Source: Aalborgiella sp043740415 (GTDB lineage: Bacteria; Pseudomonadota; Gammaproteobacteria; Burkholderiales; Burkholderiaceae_C). Taken from it: a DNA stretch of 11,560 nt. The notes under the pieces are model-generated. The model was not told where the DNA came from. It saw only the letters and a program-made list of their open reading frames with translations, and ran no database searches. Shown piece by piece: positions 1-6,319 of this stretch. Each line of letters opens with the position of its first letter. Position 1 is the first letter of the stretch. Made by a program: the position numbers and the translations under genes. The stretch lies in contig JAYUCJ010000072.1 in NCBI GenBank assembly GCA_043740415.1, forward strand, positions 1-11,560, written 5' to 3'.

Positions 1-645
1 GGCACGTTTGAATGCCGCACGGTGGATACCTTGTTGGCTTTCGGGACCAACGGTCGCGTTTACTCCGTCCCAGTAGCTATGTTGCCAGGCGCACGTGGCG
101 ATGGTCAGCCCGTCACAACGCTGATTGAGTTGGAATCTGGCACAAAATTAGTCCACTACTTCGCAGGATCCGCCAGCGCCAGTTTGCTGCTATCAAGTTC
201 TGCAGGTTATGGCTTTTTGGCGACGGTCGAGAGCATGACATCCCGCCTCAAAGCCGGCAAAGCCTTTGTGACCTGCAACGAAGGCGAGTCCATGAATCGG
301 CCATCCCTTGCCGCAAATGCCGCATCTGTGCCGCCGTTTGCCGCCACGCACGTGGCTTGCGCATCGGCAGGCGGGCGAATATTAACCTTTGAAATCAGCG
401 ACTTGAAAGCCATGACCAATGGCGGCAGGGGCTTGATGCTGATCGACCTAGAAGCCAAAGACACCCTTGCCGGCGCAGCCGCCTACACCCGCAGTATCAA
501 CATCAAAGGCATAGGCCGAGGCGGCAAACCCCGCGAAGAAACCCTGGAAATCCGCAGCCTCAACAACGCCCGCGCCGCCCGCGCCCGCAAAGGAAAAGCC
601 GCAGATTTAGGGTTCAAGCCGACGGATGTACTAAGAATCGAGTAA
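1..645 (+). CDS. parC: DNA topoisomerase IV subunit A, C-terminal part (5' truncated by window)
   Basis: The reading frame is open from the first base, so the gene begins upstream; 214 residues are visible before the TAA. ParC is the cleavage/religation subunit of topoisomerase IV, which unlinks daughter chromosomes. The visible part belongs to the C-terminal DNA-wrapping beta-pinwheel: repeated blade-like stretches such as LLAFGTNGRVYSVPV, followed by LPGARGDGQPV, which is typical of proteobacterial ParC, then GYGFLATVESM and a later GRGLMLIDL blade. The catalytic tyrosine and the winged-helix region lie outside the window. The tail after about residue 180 is basic (ARAARARKGKAADLG). GyrA is the main alternative, but no canonical GyrA box (QRRGGKG type) is visible, so ParC is preferred. 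Confidence 0.9.
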   Translation, partial: GTFECRTVDTLLAFGTNGRVYSVPVAMLPGARGDGQPVTTLIELESGTKLVHYFAGSASASLLLSSSAGYGFLATVESMTSRLKAGKAFVTCNEGESMNRPSLAANAASVPPFAATHVACASAGGRILTFEISDLKAMTNGGRGLMLIDLEAKDTLAGAAAYTRSINIKGIGRGGKPREETLEIRSLNNARAARARKGKAADLGFKPTDVLRIE

Positions 646-681
646 CGCGGTTGAAAGTGCCAATTTTTGTTAATTTAGGTG

Positions 682-738
682 ATAAATATGCCTCTAGCCG
701 GTGTATTTATTGCCTAAGGTGCTATTTTATTTATAGCT
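682..738 (+). repeat. Intergenic repeat copy A with hairpin
   Basis: This 57-bp stretch between parC and the next gene matches 2618-2674 in the same orientation, with 48 of 57 positions identical by hand alignment. The first half can fold: 682-691 pairs with 701-710 (eight Watson-Crick pairs plus two G-U wobbles) around a 9-nt loop containing CTAGCC. No T-tract follows, so it is not a classical intrinsic terminator. The tail (GCTATT...TATAGCT) resembles short intergenic repeats I recall from Comamonadaceae genomes. Confidence 0.65.
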
Positions 739-760
739 GTTTTAGCTTGTTAATCAACTT

Positions 761-1069
761 ATGAAATTCATCGAAACAGTCATCGATACTTGGAAAGCGC
801 TGTCAAATCCAGCCCTCCAAAGTAATTTGGAATGCAAGTTTCAAAGCAATATCAAACGCTCGGACGATGGTTCTAGGCTAACCATCGAAGTTATGACCAA
901 ACAATATTCCGCGACGATTGAAGCGTGGGAGCAGGCGTACAGCATGGACATCACGGCTGTTGAGTTGATATCGAACACGGGGGTTCTTTTGTCAGCTGGC
1001 GAATGCACGTCTTTGTGTGAGATGAAAGAGCGCATCACACTGCTGTGTGAAATGCTGTCTAAAGAATAA
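761..1069 (+). CDS. Small hypothetical protein (102 aa), possibly immunity-protein-like
   Basis: I do not recognise this gene with confidence. The ATG at 761 follows an A/T-rich leader without a clear Shine-Dalgarno sequence. The product is predicted to be soluble: no signal peptide, no membrane segment. It has an N-terminal helix with a Trp (VIDTWKALSNPAL), then alternating strands (SRLTIEVMTKQYSATIEAWEQAY and MDITAVELISNTG), and a C-terminal acidic/basic helix rich in Met and Cys (CEMKERITLLCEML). This layout, with a Y-x-A-x-I-x-x-W-E strand followed by an ELI-x-x-x-TG turn, recalls small cytoplasmic immunity proteins of the TriTu type; that is memory-based inference. It ends 33 bp before tupB on the same strand and may share its transcript. 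A shorter claim exists for an antisense frame at 841-1146, but the plus frame reads more like a protein. Confidence 0.5.
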   Translation: MKFIETVIDTWKALSNPALQSNLECKFQSNIKRSDDGSRLTIEVMTKQYSATIEAWEQAYSMDITAVELISNTGVLLSAGECTSLCEMKERITLLCEMLSKE

Positions 1070-1102
1070 TTTGCCGCTTTCCTTGTTATCCTTCTTTCCT
1101 GC

Positions 1103-1828
1103 ATGAATTCAATCAGCCAATCCTTCACCACCGCTTTTGCGCTCATAGCCTCAGGCGATAGCGCGTTGTGGGCTATTGTCGGGCGCTCGCTGTGGGTGAG
1201 CGGGGTCGCTACGCTGTTGGCGAGTGGTTTGGGCGTTTTACTCGGGGCTTGGTTGGCGGTTGCGCGGTTTCAGGGGCGGGGCGGGGTGTTGGCTTTGTTG
1301 AACACGATGTTGGCTATTCCGTCTGTGGTGGTGGGGTTGTTGGTGTATTTGATGTTGTCACGCTCTGGGCCGCTGGGGTATTTGGGGTGGCTGTTCAGCG
1401 TCAAAGCCATGGTTTTGGCGCAGGCGCTGTTGGTTTTACCGATCGTGGCGGCGCTGACACGCCAGCTGGTGGAAGATGCCGATGTGTTGCACGGCGAGCA
1501 GTTGCAGTCTATGGGTGCAGGCAGCTTCATGCGCGCCGTGCTGCATGTGTGGGACGAGCGCTTTGCGGTGTTGATGGTGCTGCTGGCCGCCTTCGGCCGC
1601 GCCATCGCCGAAGTGGGCGCGGTGATGGTGGTGGGCGGCAATATTGAAGGTTTCACTCGGGTGATGACAACGGCTATTGCGCTGGAAACCAGCAAGGGTG
1701 ATTTACCGCTGGCGCTGGGCTTGGGCTTGGTGCTGCTGGCGGTGGTGTTGCTGTTGAATGCGTTTGTCGCGGTGGTGCGAAGTTATATTGGCAGCCAAAA
1801 TAGCGCTGCTGAAGGTGTCCATCAATGA
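1103..1828 (+). CDS. tupB: Tungstate ABC transporter permease TupB
   Basis: This 241-residue integral membrane protein has about five hydrophobic segments (roughly 25-55, 64-86, 100-118, 155-178 and 203-226). Between the third and fourth lies the cytoplasmic EAA-type coupling loop that docks on the ATPase (EQLQSMGAGSFMRAVLHVW, about 132-150). The strongly conserved stretch after it (AEVGAVMVVGGNIEGFTRVM, 169-188) is characteristic of TupB/WtpB-like tungstate permeases rather than generic sulfate or molybdate permeases. Its stop overlaps the tupC start as ATGA, so translation is probably coupled. The upstream sequence is pyrimidine-rich with no clear Shine-Dalgarno. The coding strand is conspicuously rich in G and T (runs such as GGGGCGGGGCGGGG). 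Substrate choice between tungstate and molybdate cannot be decided from this gene alone. Confidence 0.85.
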   Translation: MNSISQSFTTAFALIASGDSALWAIVGRSLWVSGVATLLASGLGVLLGAWLAVARFQGRGGVLALLNTMLAIPSVVVGLLVYLMLSRSGPLGYLGWLFSVKAMVLAQALLVLPIVAALTRQLVEDADVLHGEQLQSMGAGSFMRAVLHVWDERFAVLMVLLAAFGRAIAEVGAVMVVGGNIEGFTRVMTTAIALETSKGDLPLALGLGLVLLAVVLLLNAFVAVVRSYIGSQNSAAEGVHQ

Positions 1829-2595
1829 CCGCTTCAACCATTTTGTTGGCTTCCCATATCCAACTCTTTGATTTACAAGCAGTTTCTGTGCGTTTTGGAC
1901 GTACTGAAGCTTTGAAAAACGTCGATTTACAAGTGCTGCAAGGACAGCGTTTGGCGCTGATTGGCTCGAATGGCAGTGGCAAAAGCACCTTGCTGCGGGT
2001 GCTGAATGGCTTGATTACGCCTAAAAGCAGTCAAAAATCAGGACACATGTTGGGAACCTTGCAGACGGATGCCAAGCTAAGGCAAGCCATGTTGTTTCAG
2101 CGGCCACACATGCTGCGCACGAGCGTGCTGGCCAATGTGGCTATGGGTTTGTGGCTAGGCGGCGTGCGCTGGGCAGAAGCTAAAACGCGTGCTTTGGAGG
2201 CACTGGCGCGGGTTGGGCTGCAAAACGAGGCTTTGAGATCCGCCAAAACGCTGTCGCAAGGCCAGCAGCAGCGTGTGGCGTTGGCGCGGGCTTGGGTGTG
2301 TTTGTCTGACCCAGCCCTGCAAAATGTGCTGATGCTAGACGAGCCCACCGCCAGCATGGACCCGCACGCCAAGCGCGAGGTGGAGGCGCTGATGCATGAC
2401 TTTGCCGCACAAAACATGACGCTGGTATTTTCAAGCCATAATTTAGGCCAAGTCAAACGGCTTGCGACGCATGTGGCGTATTTGGAGCATGGCAAGCTGC
2501 TGGCGTATTTGCCAGTAGATGATTTTTTTGATGCTGAAAAGCTGCGCGCCGTGTCGCCTGCGGCAGATGCGTTCTTAAAAGGTGAAACGGCTTAG
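1825..2595 (+). CDS. tupC: Tungstate ABC transporter ATP-binding protein TupC
   Basis: The 256-residue product carries every element of an ABC ATPase: Walker A GSNGSGKST (47-55), Q-loop Gln92 (LFQRP), signature LSQGQQQR (143-150), Walker B VLMLDEP (168-174) and switch His205 (FSSHN). It energises import through TupB; the pair would sit at the inner membrane. The signature is LSQGQ rather than the commoner LSGGQ, a change seen in functional importers. The protein lacks the C-terminal TOBE-like regulatory domain of ModC, which fits the shorter TupC type. The start ATG overlaps the tupB stop. No tupA (periplasmic tungstate-binding protein) lies next to the pair, although the usual arrangement has one nearby, so it must be elsewhere or absent. 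Confidence 0.85.
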   Translation: MTASTILLASHIQLFDLQAVSVRFGRTEALKNVDLQVLQGQRLALIGSNGSGKSTLLRVLNGLITPKSSQKSGHMLGTLQTDAKLRQAMLFQRPHMLRTSVLANVAMGLWLGGVRWAEAKTRALEALARVGLQNEALRSAKTLSQGQQQRVALARAWVCLSDPALQNVLMLDEPTASMDPHAKREVEALMHDFAAQNMTLVFSSHNLGQVKRLATHVAYLEHGKLLAYLPVDDFFDAEKLRAVSPAADAFLKGETA

Positions 2596-2617
2596 AATCG
2601 TGTTTTTAAGTGCCTAA

Positions 2618-2674
2618 ATAAATATGCATCTAGCCGGCGTATTTATTGCCTATACTGCTATTAAAAATATAGCT
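2618..2674 (+). repeat. Intergenic repeat copy B with hairpin, between convergent genes
   Basis: This is the second copy of the repeat at 682-738. An 11-bp stem (2617-2627 with 2637-2647, one T-G pair) encloses a 9-nt loop. The stem difference between copies (T at 702, C at 2638) swaps a G-U pair for G-C, and the next difference lies in the loop, so the fold is preserved. It fills most of the 82 bp between the convergent ends of tupC and the regulator gene, where it could act as a bidirectional transcription end or mRNA 3' stabiliser. Confidence 0.65.
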
Positions 2675-2677
2675 AAA

Positions 2678-3808
2678 TTAATTCAAAAGCTTTCGTGCTT
2701 TGTCTAATTTACCTGTCACTAACTTCCGATACAGCGTGGCACGGCTGATGCCTAGGTCGCGCGCGGCTTGGGCGATGTTGCCTCGGGCTTGGTCGACAGC
2801 TTGTTTGATCATTTCAGCTTCAACGTCGCGCAGCGCATGACTGGCATGGGCAGAATCGGTGCGAATATGCCTGTTGGTTCGCTCGTTTTCTGGGCGCAAA
2901 GCCAGAGCGATGAGTCGCAGTCCTGACCACAAGGGCACTTCAATAACAACGTGCGCACGGCGCGAGCTGTCAAACAACATCGTGAACGGCATGGCAAACA
3001 AATCACTGGCATGCATGTTAAAGCTGCTCAGTTGCGCCAATTGTGGCAACATCAGTCGCGCCGTTTGGTTGGCACCCAGAATGCAGCCGTCGCTGTTTAA
3101 AGCGATCAAACCATCGGTATCATCACCCAGCGGTTGGCCTGGCCAATTGATACGTAAAAGCAATTTATGCGGTTGTTGCAGCAAGAGGGCGTTTTCAATG
3201 GCACGCGCCGTCAAGCTGGTTAAATGTTTCAACTCTGGGCGCTCTGGTACCATGATGCCGGTGAGGTCCAGCATGCCTATGCATTGACCGCGTGATCCAA
3301 ACAGGGGTGAGCCGGCGCAGCTGAAGGCGGTATTGTCATTGAAAAAATGCTCGCCACGGTGCAACCAAACAGGTTGTAACTCCTTCAAAACAGCGCCTAT
3401 AGCTGTGGTACCGACGGCTTTTTCAGACAAATCGACACCAATACGGCTGATTAACTTTGCACGTTTGTCGATTTGGTCAATCGGGCCGTTGGAGTCGATA
3501 ACGATGCCTTGTGCATTGGTCAAAATAGCGAAATATTGGGTGCTGGCAATGGCGCGGCCTAGCTTTTCCATCAATGGTTTAGCGGCGTGAACCAGTTCAT
3601 GGTTTTCAACGTCGACACGGCGCAAGTCTTGGGTGCTGATTTGAGCGAATTCAACAGCTGTTTGAGGCTGGTAGCCTATGGACAAACAGCGTTTCCAGGA
3701 ACGCTCAATCCAACCATCCAGGTAACCAGCATTTGCTGCGCCGCCACTTGCCAAAATGGTGTGACGCGCAATGGCTATGTGATTCAATCTTGCATCGACT
3801 GGTGTCAT
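2678..3808 (-). CDS. GAF / Fis-type HTH transcriptional regulator, AcoR-like without AAA+ domain
   Basis: The 376-residue product has a GAF-type sensory domain (about 70-210, with GTTAIGAVL at 133-141 and GSRGQCIGMLDLTG near 171-184), a PAS-like segment (about 230-300, ALNSDGCILGANQTARLM), a polar linker, and a C-terminal Fis-family helix-turn-helix (about 328-365, NIAQAARDLGISRATLYRKL). This is the order of AcoR-family activators, but the roughly 240-residue AAA+ sigma-54-interacting domain normally between sensor and HTH is missing: no Walker A, no GAFTGA. It therefore should not be able to remodel sigma-54 polymerase and probably acts as a repressor or a sigma-70 regulator. The start is well supported: an AGAGG Shine-Dalgarno lies 5 nt before the ATG. 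It converges on tupC and follows crcB by 58 bp; its ligand and targets are unknown. Confidence 0.8.
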   Translation of the reverse strand: MTPVDARLNHIAIARHTILASGGAANAGYLDGWIERSWKRCLSIGYQPQTAVEFAQISTQDLRRVDVENHELVHAAKPLMEKLGRAIASTQYFAILTNAQGIVIDSNGPIDQIDKRAKLISRIGVDLSEKAVGTTAIGAVLKELQPVWLHRGEHFFNDNTAFSCAGSPLFGSRGQCIGMLDLTGIMVPERPELKHLTSLTARAIENALLLQQPHKLLLRINWPGQPLGDDTDGLIALNSDGCILGANQTARLMLPQLAQLSSFNMHASDLFAMPFTMLFDSSRRAHVVIEVPLWSGLRLIALALRPENERTNRHIRTDSAHASHALRDVEAEMIKQAVDQARGNIAQAARDLGISRATLYRKLVTGKLDKARKLLN

Positions 3809-3829
3809 TTTGACCTCTTATAGTCTAGT

Positions 3830-3848
3830 AGCTGTTGTCTCTACAGCT
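3830..3848. promoter_or_regulatory. Inverted repeat upstream of the GAF/Fis regulator
   Basis: AGCTGT and ACAGCT form a perfect 6-bp inverted repeat with a 7-nt spacer, 22-40 bp upstream of the regulator's ATG in the crcB-regulator gap. The position would suit an autoregulatory operator or a short mRNA hairpin. This is inference from symmetry and position only; similar AGCT-rich fragments occur elsewhere in the window. Confidence 0.25.
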
Positions 3849-3866
3849 CTGCTTGTTGTTTTACCC

Positions 3867-4259
3867 TCAATTTATAACATATGTAGCTGACTTGATGCCA
3901 ATAATCGTTAAAGCCAACGAGCCAAACAAATGCAGACCAGCCGTCAGCAAGGCCAGTGCATATCGCCCTTGATTCAGCATGGTGACAACTTCGGCTGAAA
4001 AGCTAGAAAAGGTGGTGAGCGCACCTAAAAAGCCCGTCACCAAAGCCAAGCGCCATATGGGGTCAAGGTTGGGTACGGCTTGAAACACAGCAACACATAC
4101 GCCCACCAGATAGCCACCAATCAAGTTGGCCGCTAAAGTTCCCCAAGGCAAGCTAAGCGATCCAACAGCTAGGTTGCTGGGATTTAGCCAGAGCCCCAAT
4201 TGCCAACGGGCGAGAGCGCCGGCACTGGCACCGATACAAATGGCGGCAAGGGTGAGCAT
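3867..4259 (-). CDS. crcB: Fluoride ion channel/exporter CrcB (Fluc)
   Basis: This 130-residue hydrophobic protein is the right length for a single-domain Fluc channel, which works as an antiparallel dimer in the inner membrane and lets toxic fluoride leave the cell. Four membrane segments can be placed (about 2-24, 39-61, 68-92 and 99-121). Family marks are visible: GALARW near the N-terminus, the TM2 Asn in NLIGGYL (45-51), and GFLGALTTFSSFS (76-88), which holds the TM3 break and the Phe/Ser residues lining the fluoride path. It begins just downstream of the comEA terminator, so it should have its own promoter. No fluoride riboswitch consensus is seen in its leader. Confidence 0.93.
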   Translation of the reverse strand: MLTLAAICIGASAGALARWQLGLWLNPSNLAVGSLSLPWGTLAANLIGGYLVGVCVAVFQAVPNLDPIWRLALVTGFLGALTTFSSFSAEVVTMLNQGRYALALLTAGLHLFGSLALTIIGIKSATYVIN

Positions 4260-4321
4260 GGTTATTGTGTTGCAGCTTATGAATAGATGATTTGGATTCT
4301 ACGTGCAATATTTCAGGCAAT

Positions 4322-4359
4322 AAAAAAAACCCGCTGCACTTTAGTACAGCGGGTTTTTT
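4322..4359 (-). terminator. Intrinsic terminator after comEA
   Basis: A perfect 7-bp GC-rich stem (CCCGCTG at 4330-4336, CAGCGGG at 4347-4353) is flanked by eight A's at 4322-4329 and six T's at 4354-4359. The A tract reads as the U-tail on the minus strand, 35 bp past the comEA stop, so it should end comEA transcription and separate it from crcB. The flanking T run gives it bidirectional potential, but no plus-strand gene precedes it. Confidence 0.9.
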
Positions 4360-4394
4360 GAGGATCGCAGTTTCCTGCAATACCTTGATAAGAA

Positions 4395-5021
4395 TTACTT
4401 CTTAGCTGGCTCTGCAGCAACTGGCTTAGCGTCTTTTGCAGCTTTAGCGGCTTTCTCGTCAGCTTTTGCTTTAGCAGCAGCTTCTTTCTTGGCTTTGGCT
4501 TCGTCAGCTTTGGCTTTCTTAGCGTCGGCCTTGGTTTTTGCATCAGCTTCTTTTTTAGCTTTAGCTTCGGCTTTTGGGTCAGCTTTCATGTCAGCTTTTG
4601 CTTCTGCTTTTTTATCAGCAGCAGGAGCAGCGGCTGGCTTAGCATCTGCTTTTACATCGGCTTTTTTCTCTGTTGTTGCAGCTGGCTTGCCATCTTTAGC
4701 GTCTTTTGCAGCAGCTGGCTTTTCAGCCGCTTTTGCAGGAGCAGCAGCAACGCCTTTGAAGCTTGCGCCACCAACGGTCAGGCCTTCAGCTGAGAATTTG
4801 GCAGCATTTGCTTCGCCCACGCCATTAACGCGAGTGACCAAATCGTTCCAATCTTTAAAGTTGCCGCCTTTTTTCTTTTCGTCCAAAATTTTGGCAGAAA
4901 TCGCAGGGCCAATACCTTTGATGGCGTCGAGCTCAGCCGCTGTGGCTTTGTTCACATCAACCGCAGCGAAAGATACAGCAGCGTACATCATGACCAAAGT
5001 GGCCAGAATTTTTTTCAACAT
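4395..5021 (-). CDS. comEA: ComEA-like helix-hairpin-helix DNA-binding protein with long Lys/Ala-rich tail
   Basis: The 208-residue product starts with a classical signal peptide (MLKK then a hydrophobic core, cleavage likely after SFA at residue 19). A ComEA-type helix-hairpin-helix domain follows at about 22-82: VDVNKATAAELDAIKGIGP for the first hairpin and NGVGEANAAKF for the second. ComEA is a periplasmic DNA receptor that pulls incoming DNA across the outer membrane during natural transformation. From about residue 91 to the end the protein is low-complexity, about 40% Ala and 28% Lys by hand count, with AKAKKEADAK-like units resembling histone H1 or AlgP tails. Betaproteobacterial ComEA proteins are usually about 100 residues, so this tail roughly doubles the length. 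The start has an AGGAG Shine-Dalgarno 7 nt upstream. It is followed by an intrinsic terminator and lies 263 bp after rfaD. Confidence 0.85.
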   Translation of the reverse strand: MLKKILATLVMMYAAVSFAAVDVNKATAAELDAIKGIGPAISAKILDEKKKGGNFKDWNDLVTRVNGVGEANAAKFSAEGLTVGGASFKGVAAAPAKAAEKPAAAKDAKDGKPAATTEKKADVKADAKPAAAPAADKKAEAKADMKADPKAEAKAKKEADAKTKADAKKAKADEAKAKKEAAAKAKADEKAAKAAKDAKPVAAEPAKK

Positions 5022-5284
5022 ATAGAAACTCCTAGGTTTATAAAAAAAGACAAAGAAACTAACGAAAAGCTATCAAAAAAACTAACTCAAAAACACGTCT
5101 CAGTAAACACACCTCAGCTGTTGCCAACCAGTTCTGTTTCAACGTTGATAGACGCTTTTAGTGCTTTTGGCTGGGCAGAACTATAACGGGTGTTTATGAC
5201 GCAGGGTTGACTGGAACTGAAAAAACAGCATAAATCACGCTTAATGTGTGTGAATACGTCGATTTATCGTGGTTTTCAGCCAAT
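5022..5284. other. Intergenic region between rfaD and comEA
   Basis: This 263-bp gap should hold the comEA promoter and the rfaD transcript end. The comEA Shine-Dalgarno lies at 5029-5033. Immediately upstream is an A-rich strip on the plus strand (5041-5100). I see no convincing terminator, promoter hexamer pair, RNA gene or open frame in it. Confidence 0.5.
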
Positions 5285-6319
5285 TTATACTTTTTTGGCA
5301 GCCAGTTGGCGAACATAGGACGAAACGCCTTGAGTCACATCAGCAAAAACATGGTCACAGCCTGTTGCGCGCAAAGCGGTTAAATCGGCCTGCGTATGGC
5401 ATTGGTATTTGCCCACCAAAGCTGCAGGGAAGGGAATGTATTGAATCAATTGCTGGTTAACCAATTGATCTAAAGATTGTGCAATATGGTTGGCTGCATT
5501 GTTTTGATGGCTTTGGAGGTTATTGACGACTGATACCGCAATATCGTTGAATGGTTGGGCGCGGCCAGTACCTAAGTTGAACAAGCCCGAAGCAGCAGGG
5601 TTGTCATAAAACCAAAGATTCACGGCGACAACGTCGTCGATGTAGACAAAATCGCGCTGTTGCATGCCGGGTGCATAACCGCCGTATTCGCCAAACAGCT
5701 TCACATGGCCATGCTCTTTGAATTGGTTGAACTGGTGAAAAGCGACGCTGGCCATGCGGCCTTTGTGCTGTTCTCTGTTGCCGTAAATGTTGAAATAACG
5801 AAACCCGACGACTTGGTTCGTGGCCTTTTCGAACTTGTTGCCTAGAAGGTGACGCAAGCGTTGGTCAAAAAGCAGCTTGGAGTAGCCGTAAACATTCAAT
5901 GGGTGCTCGTAGGCTGGCGCTTCAATGAAGGTGTCGCTGCCACCATAAGTAGCTGCGGACGACGCATACAGCAGCCGAGTGCCCTGTGCTTGGCAGGCGC
6001 TGAACAAATCGCAGGACACGCGGTAGTTGTTGTCCATCATGTATTGGCCGTTTTGCTCCATGGTGTCGCTGCAAGCACCTTCATGGAAAACAGCTTCAAC
6101 TTTGCCGTAGCTACTGGCTGCAAATTTTTCGTAGAAAACCTTGGCATCCACATAATTTGCAATGCTGAGATCTACCAAGTTTAAAAACTTGTCGCTTTGG
6201 GTCAAATCGTCCACCGCGATGATGTTGGTGATGCCGCGTGCATTCAAGCCTTTGATGATGTTGGAACCAATGAAGCCAGCAGCGCCGGTCACGACAACAC
6301 AAGGTGTTTTATGAATCAT
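5285..6319 (-). CDS. rfaD: ADP-L-glycero-D-manno-heptose 6-epimerase
   Basis: Also called hldD. The enzyme converts ADP-D-glycero- to ADP-L-glycero-D-manno-heptose, the last step in making the heptose of the LPS inner core. The 344-residue product is an extended SDR: Rossmann motif GAAGFIGSN (12-20), the NADP-binding acidic pair VDDL (36-39), FHEGACSDT (78-86) which is typical of HldD, and the catalytic Y144-x-x-x-K148 preceded by Ser120/Ser121 in the LLYASSAATYGG strand. HldD uses tightly bound NADP. Its ATG overlaps the rfaE1 stop as ATGA, so the two are probably translated together. It is the last gene of the LPS-related run. Confidence 0.96.
   Translation of the reverse strand: MIHKTPCVVVTGAAGFIGSNIIKGLNARGITNIIAVDDLTQSDKFLNLVDLSIANYVDAKVFYEKFAASSYGKVEAVFHEGACSDTMEQNGQYMMDNNYRVSCDLFSACQAQGTRLLYASSAATYGGSDTFIEAPAYEHPLNVYGYSKLLFDQRLRHLLGNKFEKATNQVVGFRYFNIYGNREQHKGRMASVAFHQFNQFKEHGHVKLFGEYGGYAPGMQQRDFVYIDDVVAVNLWFYDNPAASGLFNLGTGRAQPFNDIAVSVVNNLQSHQNNAANHIAQSLDQLVNQQLIQYIPFPAALVGKYQCHTQADLTALRATGCDHVFADVTQGVSSYVRQLAAKKV

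Noticed and set aside
841..1146. Minus-strand open frame of 101 codons overlapping the small 102-aa gene
   Set aside because: It runs into the tupB start region, shows no recognisable fold or Shine-Dalgarno, and the plus frame fits the direction of its neighbours better.
1270..1695. Minus-strand open frame of 141 codons inside tupB
   Set aside because: Low-complexity Ser/Thr/Ala composition typical of the antisense of a GC-skewed membrane protein gene; tupB is clearly the real gene.
3816..3848. Scattered TAGCTAT/AGCT-like fragments (here, near 5069 and near 10961) as further copies of the intergenic repeat
   Set aside because: They share only short A/T-rich words with the 57-bp repeat and lack its hairpin, so they are not counted as copies.
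4260..4321. Possible fluoride riboswitch in the crcB leader
   Set aside because: The 60-odd bases between the terminator and crcB lack the conserved pseudoknot consensus and are too short after a promoter to hold the aptamer.
4489..5025. Long plus-strand open frame of 178 codons opposite comEA, rich in Ala and Ser
   Set aside because: It is the antisense shadow of the Lys/Ala repeat tail. The comEA strand has a signal peptide, a recognisable domain, a good Shine-Dalgarno and a terminator.
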